Shown here one piece after another: positions 8,332 to 15,714 of a DNA stretch of 64,000 bases. Source of the DNA: Polyangiaceae bacterium. GTDB lineage: Bacteria; Myxococcota_A; Polyangia; Polyangiales; Polyangiaceae. The stretch is taken from assembly GCA_013361525.1 (NCBI GenBank), contig JABFXY010000108.1, positions 1 through 64,000 of the forward strand, given 5' to 3'. Made by a program: the position numbers and the translations under genes. Each line of letters begins with the position of its first letter. Within the stretch, counting starts at the first letter, position 1. The notes beneath the pieces were generated by a model, which was not told the DNA's origin, did no database searches, and saw only the letters and a list, made by a program, of their open reading frames with translations.

Positions 8332-9978
8332 ATGAGCGTCGACGAAGTTCTGAGCGAGACGAAATCACGGCTCGAGCCCGTGCTCGCGCCGATCAACGGC
8401 GGCGTCGGCGAGGATGCGTCCTACGACGAGGCGTTCGAGGCCATCAAAATGGAGCTCGATCGCGCAAGCTCGATCGAGGGCGGCTCGACGGATTGGAAAG
8501 CCGTCGAGAGCAAGGCCTACGACCTCCTCGCCGAACGCTCGAAGGACTTTCGCGTCGCGCTCTACTACACCGCCGCTGCCGCTCAGAACCGGAAGGTCGC
8601 CGGCCTCTTCGAAGGCGTCCTGATCTTGAACGAGCTGTCGAACGCGTTTTGGGAGCCGATGTTCCCCGCGCTCAAACGCCCCCGCGCGCGCGGTGCGCTC
8701 TGCGGATGGCTGTCGGAGGTCGCGACGCCGATCGCGCAGCAGTACGCACCGACCTCCACCGAGCGCGCGATGATCGGCGCGCTCGAGCGCACGTTCCGTG
8801 AGCTCGACAACTTCCTCGCCGACAAGCTCGGCGACGCGTACCCGGGGATGAACACGCTCCGCGACGCGGTGAAGAGCCTGCCGCATCGCGTGCCCGCGGA
8901 TCCTCCGCCGCCCGCGCCCCCGCCCGCCCCCGCGGCTGCCCCTGCTGCCGGCCCGGCCTCGTCCGGTACGCCGAGCACGACAGCCGTCGCCGACGCAGGC
9001 GTGAGCTACGGCGGGACGGACACGAGCGCGATGGCGACGGGCGGCGGTCTCGCCGTCACCGAGATCTACGACGTTCAGACTGCGTATCAGGCCCTCTCCG
9101 AGGTCGCGCCGATCATCGGACGCGCGGGCGACGCCATCTTGGGATCCGACGCGACCAGCGCGGACGGCTTCCGGCTCGCGCGCGTCGCCGGGTGGCTGCT
9201 CGTTGGCGGCATGCCCTACAACGAAGGCGGGCAGACCCAGATCGACGGCCCCGCGGAGCACGTCACGCAGGCGCTGATCGACCTCGCCGCCGCGCAGGAT
9301 TTCCAGAGCCTCCTCACCACGTCGAGCCAGGTCGCGTTCGACTTCCCGTTGTACCTCGACGCGATCCGCTACCAGGTCGTGGCGCTGCAGAACCTCGACG
9401 GATATGCGACGGCAGCGACCGCGGTGATGCGGGAGACCGCCGCGCTCCTCGCGCGCGCCCCGGAGCTTCCGAGTCTCACGTTCTTGAACGGCGTCGCCTT
9501 CGCGAGCGGTGACACGAAGGAATGGGCGAAGGGCCTCGCGGTCGGTGGTGGCGGTGGTGGCGCTGCGAAATCGCCCGTCGACAAAGCCGCGATCGAGGCC
9601 GACAAACATCTGCAGCAGGGCCAGACGGCGCAAGCGATCGGGTTGCTCTCGCGCGTCGCCAACCAGGTCTCGTCGCCCATGCAGAAGTTCCGCGCGCGCC
9701 TCGAGATCGCGAAGGCCTGTTTGAAGGGGCAGATCATCGACATCGCGCTCGCCCAGCTGGAGGCGCTCGAGCGCGTCGCCGACGAGCACCGCCTGGCGGC
9801 ATGGGACCCCGAGCTCTGTGCCGAGATGTACGCCAACCTGTACCGAGCGCGACGTGCCCAGAGCATGCTCGCGACCGATGACGCGGAGCTGCCGCGCAAG
9901 ATCAACCAGGCATTGCAGAAGCTGACCGAGCTCGACGCTGCCCAAGCGCTGCTCGCCATGCAGGAGGGCCAGGTTTGA
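8332..9978 (+). CDS. tssA: T6SS protein TssA (ImpA N-terminal domain)
   Basis: This 548-residue protein begins with an ImpA_N-type domain (residues about 5-190; note the DWKAVESKAYDLLAERSKDFRVALYY helix region, cited in part), then an Ala/Pro linker (about 200-235), then a long helical C-terminal half resembling the VasJ/TssA C-terminus. TssA caps the growing sheath or stabilises the baseplate in known systems. It lies in the core cluster between tagF and tssB. Residues around 400-420 form a Gly/Ala-rich hinge. The exact TssA subclass cannot be told by eye. Confidence 0.88.
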   Translation: MSVDEVLSETKSRLEPVLAPINGGVGEDASYDEAFEAIKMELDRASSIEGGSTDWKAVESKAYDLLAERSKDFRVALYYTAAAAQNRKVAGLFEGVLILNELSNAFWEPMFPALKRPRARGALCGWLSEVATPIAQQYAPTSTERAMIGALERTFRELDNFLADKLGDAYPGMNTLRDAVKSLPHRVPADPPPPAPPPAPAAAPAAGPASSGTPSTTAVADAGVSYGGTDTSAMATGGGLAVTEIYDVQTAYQALSEVAPIIGRAGDAILGSDATSADGFRLARVAGWLLVGGMPYNEGGQTQIDGPAEHVTQALIDLAAAQDFQSLLTTSSQVAFDFPLYLDAIRYQVVALQNLDGYATAATAVMRETAALLARAPELPSLTFLNGVAFASGDTKEWAKGLAVGGGGGGAAKSPVDKAAIEADKHLQQGQTAQAIGLLSRVANQVSSPMQKFRARLEIAKACLKGQIIDIALAQLEALERVADEHRLAAWDPELCAEMYANLYRARRAQSMLATDDAELPRKINQALQKLTELDAAQALLAMQEGQV

Positions 9979-10165
9979 CGAGTCGGTCCGAACGACGGGA
10001 TCGCATCCGGGCCGGGCGGTCCGACGTGCGCCTTCGTTCGGGCTCGGCCCGCGTCGTCTCGTGTTTTCGCGTGGTCGCAGTGGCCGCCTCCGAAGGGCTG
10101 GTACCGCCGCGTTCCATCGCTTTTGAGTCTTCCGCCTGCGGGAGAGCTTACCGTATCTTTACGTG

Positions 10166-10191
10166 CGGCTCGTCATCGCCCAGACGAGCCG
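10166..10191 (+). promoter_or_regulatory. Hairpin in the leader of tssB
   Basis: CGGCTCGTC (10166-10174) pairs perfectly with GACGAGCCG (10183-10191) around an 8-nt loop, in the 279-bp gap between tssA and tssB. A good ribosome site (AAAGGAG) precedes tssB at about 10240. The hairpin could end read-through from tssA or shape the leader of an abundant tssBC message. It is only weakly followed by T. Confidence 0.35.
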
Positions 10192-10257
10192 TCTGTTCGG
10201 CGATTCACGCTGCACTCGGTGTGGATCAATAGAGAGTATTGAAAGGAGCTGCCAGCG

Positions 10258-10749
10258 ATGAAAGAGGGAAGTGTCGCGCCGAAGGAACGCGTGAACATCA
10301 CGTACAAGCCCGCCATCGGCGATGCGAAGGAAGAAGTCGAGCTACCGCTGAAGCTCTTGATGCTGGGCGACTACACGATGCGACCGGATCCGCGTCCGCT
10401 CGAGGACCGTAAGCCGATCAACATCGACAAGGACAACTTCCAGAAGGTGATGAGCGAGCAGAAGCTCAATCTCAACTTCAATGTGAAGAACAGCCTTAGC
10501 GAGAACCCGGACGACGAGCTCTCGGTCAACCTCAAGTTCCGTCGCCTCGCCGACATGGAGCCGGAGGCCGTTGCGAGCCAGGTTCCCGAGCTGAAGAAGC
10601 TCCTCGAGCTCCGCGCCGCGCTGACTGCGTTGAAGGGCCCGCTCGGAAACGAGAAGGCGTTCCGAAACAAGATTCAACAGATCCTGGGCGACCCTGCTCA
10701 GCGAAACAAACTCATCAGCGAGCTCGGGCTCGGCAAGGAAGGCGAGTAA
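10258..10749 (+). CDS. tssB: T6SS sheath small subunit TssB (VipA)
   Basis: The 163-residue protein has the TssB motifs PLKLLMLGDYTMRPD, a VMSEQKLNLNFNVKN strand, and the FRRLADMEPEAVASQVPELK helix (20 residues). These interlock with TssC to form the contractile sheath. Length and motif order match the family. It is preceded by a strong ribosome site and followed after 3 bp by tssC, as expected for subunits made in equal amounts. This copy is canonical, unlike the fused paralogue at 23398-25275. Confidence 0.96.
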   Translation: MKEGSVAPKERVNITYKPAIGDAKEEVELPLKLLMLGDYTMRPDPRPLEDRKPINIDKDNFQKVMSEQKLNLNFNVKNSLSENPDDELSVNLKFRRLADMEPEAVASQVPELKKLLELRAALTALKGPLGNEKAFRNKIQQILGDPAQRNKLISELGLGKEGE

Positions 10750-10752
10750 TCG

Positions 10753-12237
10753 ATGGCTACGGAAACTCAAGGCCAAGGCGGCGCACAGGCGCAGTCGCTC
10801 GAAGGCGCTTCGCTTCTCGACGAGATCCTCTCCGAGACGAGGATGGCGCCCGGCAACGAGGGCTACGAGGTCGCCAAGAAAGGCGTTCAAGCCCTCATCG
10901 CCGAGCTCATCACCCCGAAGCGTGAGGGCGAGAAGGTCGACAAGGCCTTCGTCGACGCGCTGATCGCCGAGATCGACCAGAAGCTCTCGAAGCAGCTCGA
11001 CGAGATCCTCCACCATCCGCAGTTCCAGAAGCTCGAGTCGACCTGGCGCGGTCTCAAGTTCCTCGTCGATCGCACGGACTTCCGCGAGAACATCAAGGTC
11101 GAGCTCGTCAACTGCTCGAAGGAAGACCTCCTCGCGGACTTCGAGGACGCGCCCGAGGTTCCGAAGAGCGGTCTCTACAAGCTCGTGTACTCGGCCGAGT
11201 ACGGCCAGTTCGGTGGTCGCCCTTACGGCGCGATCGTCTCGAACTACGACTTCGGCCCCGGCCCGCAAGACATCGCGCTCCTGCAGAAGTGCGCGAGCGT
11301 CGCGGCGATGTCGCACGCCCCGTTCTTCGCGGCCGCCGGCCCGCAGTTCTTCGGCCTGAAGGACTACAACGGCCTGCCCAACCTCAAAGATTTGCGCGCG
11401 GTCTTCGAAGGCCCGCAGTACACGAAGTGGCAGAGCTTCCGCGAGACGGAGGACGCGCGTTACGTCGGTCTCCTCCTGCCGCGGTTCCTGCTCCGCCTGC
11501 CGTACGGCGCCAACACCGTCCCGGTGAAGACCTTCAACTACGAAGAGGACGTCGTCGGCAAGCACGACGCCTACCTCTGGGGCAGTGCGACGTTCGCGTT
11601 CGCGACGCGCGTCGCGGACTCGTTCGCGAAGTACCGCTGGTGCCCGAACATCATCGGCCCGCAGGCCGGTGGCTCGGTCGAGAACCTGCCGCTTCACCAG
11701 TACGAAGCGATGGGTGAAATCCAGACGAAGATCCCGACCGAGATCATGCTCACGGAGCGCCGCGAGTACGAGCTCTCGGAAGAGGGCTTCATTGCGCTCA
11801 CCTACCGTAAGGACTCGGACAACGCCTGCTTCTTCTCGGCGAACTCGGTGCAGAAGCCGAAGTACTTCGGCCAGAGCGAAGAGGGCCGCAACGCCGAGCT
11901 CAACTACCGTCTCGGCACGCAGCTGCCGTACATGTTCATCATGTGCCGCATCGCCCACTACCTGAAGGTGCTCCAGCGCGAGCAGATCGGTACGTGGAAG
12001 GAGCGCACCGATCTCGAGCAAGAGCTCAACGACTGGATCAACCAGTACGTCGCCGACCAAGACGTCGTGAGCCCGGCCATCCGTAGCCGCCGTCCGCTGC
12101 GTCAGGCGCAGATCATCGTCACCGACGTCCCCGGCAATGCCGGCTGGTACAAGGTCGACATGAAGGTGCGCCCGCACTTCAAGTACATGGGCGCGTTCTT
12201 CTCGCTCAGCCTCGTCGGCAAGTTGGATAAGGAGTAA
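10753..12237 (+). CDS. tssC: T6SS sheath large subunit TssC (VipB)
   Basis: The 494-residue protein carries the TssC landmarks: DEILHHPQFQKLESTWRGLK at the start of the sheath domain, the SKEDLLADFEDA segment, GGRPYGAIVSNYDFGPGP, and the conserved C-terminus ending VRPHFKYMGAFFSLSLVGKL. With TssB it forms the sheath whose contraction fires the Hcp tube. It is the last gene of the core run and is followed by an intrinsic terminator at 12260. Confidence 0.97.
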   Translation: MATETQGQGGAQAQSLEGASLLDEILSETRMAPGNEGYEVAKKGVQALIAELITPKREGEKVDKAFVDALIAEIDQKLSKQLDEILHHPQFQKLESTWRGLKFLVDRTDFRENIKVELVNCSKEDLLADFEDAPEVPKSGLYKLVYSAEYGQFGGRPYGAIVSNYDFGPGPQDIALLQKCASVAAMSHAPFFAAAGPQFFGLKDYNGLPNLKDLRAVFEGPQYTKWQSFRETEDARYVGLLLPRFLLRLPYGANTVPVKTFNYEEDVVGKHDAYLWGSATFAFATRVADSFAKYRWCPNIIGPQAGGSVENLPLHQYEAMGEIQTKIPTEIMLTERREYELSEEGFIALTYRKDSDNACFFSANSVQKPKYFGQSEEGRNAELNYRLGTQLPYMFIMCRIAHYLKVLQREQIGTWKERTDLEQELNDWINQYVADQDVVSPAIRSRRPLRQAQIIVTDVPGNAGWYKVDMKVRPHFKYMGAFFSLSLVGKLDKE

Positions 12238-12259
12238 TCGGCCCCGCGCCGATAACGCC

Positions 12260-12287
12260 GAAGGCCGCGTCTCACGACGCGGCCTTC
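12260..12287 (+). terminator. Intrinsic-type terminator after tssC
   Basis: A perfect 12-bp stem (12260-12271 with 12276-12287) closes a 4-nt loop TCAC about 23 bp after the tssC stop and is followed by AGTCATTTC. This is the clearest terminator in the window and marks the end of the core T6SS operon. Confidence 0.75.
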
Positions 12288-12303
12288 AGTCATTTCAGGA
12301 GAA

Positions 12304-12432
12304 GAGAGGGGTCGCCAAGGGCGCCAAGTGCAGAAGGAGGAAGAGGAGAGAGAGGTTTCTATTCTGATTTATCAAAACCCTCTTCTTCCTCTTCTTCCTC
12401 TTCTCCCCTTGGCGCTCTTGGCGACCCCTCTC
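12304..12432. repeat. Long imperfect inverted repeat between convergent genes
   Basis: The left arm (12304-12358) and right arm (12374-12432) are imperfect reverse complements, strongest at the ends, where GAGAGGGGTCGCCAAG is exactly mirrored. The inner arms are purine-only versus pyrimidine-only (GGAGGAAGAGG against CCTCTTCTTCC). It lies between the tssC terminator and the convergent gene at 12456. The same design, with other sequence, recurs at 29530-29622. It does not encode a protein that I can support. Confidence 0.65.
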
Positions 12433-12455
12433 CCTCTCCCATCTGGGGCGGCGCT

Positions 12456-13316
12456 TCAGGCGAACGAGGGGCGGGCGCGTTCGGTGAGCTCGGCGGCGAG
12501 GGCTTCGGCGCTGGTGGGCCGGCCGACGTCGAGGGCGGTCTCTTCTCCGTCGTCGGTGGTGACGACGAGCGTCTCGAGGTCGGCGCGCGCGTTGGCGATG
12601 CGGCGGTAGGGCTTGGGTGCGCGGCCTTCCTCGGCGAAGCCTTCGCGACCGAGGGTGAGGACGACGGGGCGCGAGCGGCGGACGAGGATCATGCCGATGG
12701 CGGCGATGGCGAGCGGAACGAGCGCCTCGAGGAGCGGTTGCGGGTTCGCGCGCAGCGACGTGTTCCAGAGGCCGCCGATGACGAATGCGATGGCGGCCAT
12801 CGCGTAGAGGGGGCGCTCGCTGCCGCGTGTGTCGAGCACGTCGAGCGGGACGCGTGACGAGGTCGGGCCCTTCGAGGTCGCGCGCATCTCCTTTGCGAGC
12901 GAAGCGGCGTCTTGTGGGCTGCCCGTGCGGACGCGAACGACGCGCTCGCCGCGCGTGACGACGACGGCTTCGCGATCTTCGAGCCAGATGGCTTCGAGCT
13001 CGTCCGCAGCGAACTTGGTCTCGTCGTCGCCACGTTCGATCACGAGGGCGCCGCGATCGACGCGGGCGACGACGCCGGCAACCACACGCGGGCGCGTCCC
13101 GCGAACGTACGCATGAACGAGCAGGACGGTCGTGATGACGAAGGCAAACGGGCCGGCCACGAGCAGCGTGGTGGGGGCGCCGAGGCGCTCCCAAAACGGA
13201 TACGACGCAGCGAGGACGGCGACGAGGATGAGGGCGCCACCGAAGGCGAGGCCTCGGGAGCGGGCTTGAACGGCGTCTATGGTCTCAACGCGGGCGGTAC
13301 GGGGAAGCGACGGCAT
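12456..13316 (-). CDS. Membrane protein of unknown function
   Basis: This 286-residue protein has two N-terminal hydrophobic segments (about residues 22-42 and 50-70), a soluble stretch of about 100 residues with short beta-strand-like repeats (RVVAGVVARVDRGALVIERG), and two more membrane segments (about 170-190 and 200-215). A soluble tail of about 65 residues follows. The layout resembles bacterial PH-domain-like membrane proteins, but I do not recognise the family. It is the last gene of the - strand run, separated from the DUF58 gene by 113 bp, so it may have its own promoter. Confidence 0.7.
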   Translation of the reverse strand: MPSLPRTARVETIDAVQARSRGLAFGGALILVAVLAASYPFWERLGAPTTLLVAGPFAFVITTVLLVHAYVRGTRPRVVAGVVARVDRGALVIERGDDETKFAADELEAIWLEDREAVVVTRGERVVRVRTGSPQDAASLAKEMRATSKGPTSSRVPLDVLDTRGSERPLYAMAAIAFVIGGLWNTSLRANPQPLLEALVPLAIAAIGMILVRRSRPVVLTLGREGFAEEGRAPKPYRRIANARADLETLVVTTDDGEETALDVGRPTSAEALAAELTERARPSFA

Positions 13317-13429
13317 CTGACTACAAGGTCGGACGCACCAGGTGGGCTCGCTCCTACAAGCTCGAGGTGTGGAAATCGTGCCGGACCATTGCCCGATGGG
13401 CGAGACCCGAGCCGCGAATCACCTGAAAA

Positions 13430-14749
13430 TCAGAGCAAGTGGCGGGCTTTGATTTCCAAATAACGATTGATCAGCGCCGGGGTCAGCTCACCGGGCGTGC
13501 AATCGAGGACGTGTGCGCCGCGCCGCTTGAGCTCCCGCACCAGCTTGTCGCGGAAGCTCACGAGCTCCGCGGCGGCCGCTCGGACGAAGGGCCCGGATCC
13601 GGTCGCGGTGGTCGTCTCTTCGGTCTGGCCGAGCGCGAGCGCGTCGATCTCGATATCGCGGAACGGAACCAGGAGCGGCAGGTGGCGCGGAAGCAATCCG
13701 CGCATCAGGCGCAGAAGCTCTGCCGCAGCGACGTCGTCGACGACCTGCGTGAAGAGGACGATGAGCGTTCGCTTCTTCACGCGGAAGCCGACCTGCTCGA
13801 TCGCGGCTGCGAAGTTCGTCTCGGTGATGTCGGGGTGCAGGTGATACGCGGCTTGGACGATACGCGAAGCCGCGCTCGTGCCGCCGGCACACGGCGCGTA
13901 GCTCTTCACGTCGTCGCTGAAGGCGAGCAAGCCCACCTGATCGCCCGCGCGCGCTGCGACGTGCGACAGCATGAGCGTGGCGTTGAGCGCGTGATCGAAG
14001 AGGCTGAGCCCCTGCGCCTCCGCGGTCATGAGGCGGCCGGCGTCGAGCAGGAAGAGCACGTTCTGATTGCGCTCGAGCTGATACTCGCGCGCGATGAGCT
14101 TGCTGTTGCGGGCCGTCGCCTTCCAATCGATGGCGCGAAACTCGTCCTCGCGGCGATATTCGCGCAGCCGCTCGAACTCGCTCTCGCCGCCGCGGCGGCG
14201 TGAAGCGCGCACGCCGGCGACGTCGCGATCTTTCATCGCTTGCAGCTCGAACGCGCGCACCGCCTGAATGTCGGGGTACACCTTCACGAAGGTGCGCTGC
14301 GGGATCCGAAGCTGCCGGATCCACATGCCGAGCGGCGAGTGGTACCGAACGAAGTGATCGCCGAGCTCGTATGCGCCGCGCCGCCCCGGGGTGACGCGGT
14401 ACTTCACGCGGGCGCGGCCCTTCGACGTCAGCGTCACCTTGAGCGGCAGGTCGTCGGATGCGGCGCCCTGAAACAGGTCCTGCGCGATCTCGATGTTGAG
14501 CTTGCGAGAGGCGTAGGACCGGATCTCCAGCTCCACGTTGTTCGGCTTGCCGATCGACATCACGCGTGGCGAGCGTCTGTCGACGTGAACGAGCCGCTTG
14601 CGCGCGAGCAGCATGTCGACGAGCGCCAGGAACACGATCGCGCCGTCGAGGCCGAGCATCGGCCACAGGAGCGATTTGTCGGCGAGCGTCGCCAGCGACA
14701 AGAGCACCGGGCCGACCGCGAGCAAGACGAAGGCGCGTGAAGGGATCAT
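13430..14749 (-). CDS. DUF58 domain protein (vWA-like), MoxR partner
   Basis: The 439-residue protein has two N-terminal hydrophobic segments (about residues 5-50), a beta-rich middle with GRRGAYELGDHFVRYHSPLG, and the hallmark DUF58 core with YRREDEFRAIDWKATARN and NVLFLLDAGRLM. The last motif is the start of a von Willebrand A-like fold; its metal-site residues look partly degenerate (LDAGRLM instead of DxSxS). DUF58 proteins are nearly always paired with MoxR AAA ATPases, and here the moxR gene overlaps by 4 bp just upstream. The pair probably acts in assembly or remodelling at the membrane. Confidence 0.9.
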   Translation of the reverse strand: MIPSRAFVLLAVGPVLLSLATLADKSLLWPMLGLDGAIVFLALVDMLLARKRLVHVDRRSPRVMSIGKPNNVELEIRSYASRKLNIEIAQDLFQGAASDDLPLKVTLTSKGRARVKYRVTPGRRGAYELGDHFVRYHSPLGMWIRQLRIPQRTFVKVYPDIQAVRAFELQAMKDRDVAGVRASRRRGGESEFERLREYRREDEFRAIDWKATARNSKLIAREYQLERNQNVLFLLDAGRLMTAEAQGLSLFDHALNATLMLSHVAARAGDQVGLLAFSDDVKSYAPCAGGTSAASRIVQAAYHLHPDITETNFAAAIEQVGFRVKKRTLIVLFTQVVDDVAAAELLRLMRGLLPRHLPLLVPFRDIEIDALALGQTEETTTATGSGPFVRAAAAELVSFRDKLVRELKRRGAHVLDCTPGELTPALINRYLEIKARHLL

Positions 14750-15714
14750 GCTGCCGTGCGCGGGACCTTCGCCTCGCGGAGGATCTCCTCGATGCAGTCG
14801 TCCGTCGAGATGCCCTCGATCTCGGCGTCGGGGTGGAGGATCACGCGGTGTCGAAGGACCGCGGGCGCGAGCGCCTTCACGTCGTCGGGAATGACGAAGT
14901 CGCGGCCTTGGCTGGCCGCCTGGGCACGCGAGACGGCGAGCAGGCCGATCGATCCGCGCGGCGAAGCCCCGAGGTAGATCGAGCGGTGCGTGCGGCTCTT
15001 CGAGACGATGTCGGTGATGTACTCGAGGATCCCGTCGTCGACGCGCACGCCGTAGAGACCTCGTCGAAGCGCGGCGATCTCTTCCGCGCTGATCACACGC
15101 TGCAGTTGCATGGTCTCGAGGTGCGCGGGCTGGAAGCCTTGCGCGATGTTTCGCAACATCACGCGCTCGACCTGTGCGGACGGGTGCCGCACGTGGAGCT
15201 TCATCAAGAAGCGGTCGAGCTGCGCCTCGGGGAGCGGATACGTGCCCTGCGACTCGATCGGGTTCTGCGTCGCGATGACGAAGAACGGATCGGGGAGCGG
15301 GCGCGTGATGCCGTCGGTCGTTACCGCGAGGTCCTGCATCGCTTCGAGGAGCGACGACTGCGTCTTCGCGGGGGCGCGGTTGATCTCGTCCGCGAGGAGG
15401 AGCTGCGTGAACACCGGGCCTTGGTGGAAGACGAAGCGGTCTTCCTTCTGGTTGAAGATGTTTCCGCCGGTCACGTCGCTCGGCATCAAATCCGGCGTGA
15501 ATTGGATGCGCTTGAACGTGCAGCCGAGGACGTGCGCCAGCGTGCGCACGAGCAACGTCTTACCGAGGCCGGGGACGCCCTCGATCAGGACGTGCCCGCC
15601 GGCCAGGATCGCGATCAACGTCGACTCGACGATCTCTTCCTGGCCGAGGAGGACCCGCTCGATCTCGCGCTTCATCAGCGCGAATCGATCGCGGAACTCG
15701 TGAATGTTCATCAT
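14746..15714 (-). CDS. MoxR-family AAA+ ATPase
   Basis: The 322-residue protein has a Walker A (EGVPGLGKTLL), a Walker B (LLADEINRAPAKTQSSLLEAM), the sensor-1 region VIATQNPIESQGTYPLPEAQ and the arginine-finger region, all diagnostic of MoxR AAA+ proteins. These act as chaperone-like ATPases for vWA-domain partners. Stop/start overlaps tie it to the DUF58 gene downstream and to the DUF4129/DUF4350 gene upstream, so it is cotranscribed. The length is typical. Confidence 0.95.
   Translation of the reverse strand: MMNIHEFRDRFALMKREIERVLLGQEEIVESTLIAILAGGHVLIEGVPGLGKTLLVRTLAHVLGCTFKRIQFTPDLMPSDVTGGNIFNQKEDRFVFHQGPVFTQLLLADEINRAPAKTQSSLLEAMQDLAVTTDGITRPLPDPFFVIATQNPIESQGTYPLPEAQLDRFLMKLHVRHPSAQVERVMLRNIAQGFQPAHLETMQLQRVISAEEIAALRRGLYGVRVDDGILEYITDIVSKSRTHRSIYLGASPRGSIGLLAVSRAQAASQGRDFVIPDDVKALAPAVLRHRVILHPDAEIEGISTDDCIEEILREAKVPRTAA

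Noticed and set aside
13439..14203. Open frame on the + strand over the DUF58 gene
   Set aside because: Shadow of DUF58; its protein has no recognisable features.
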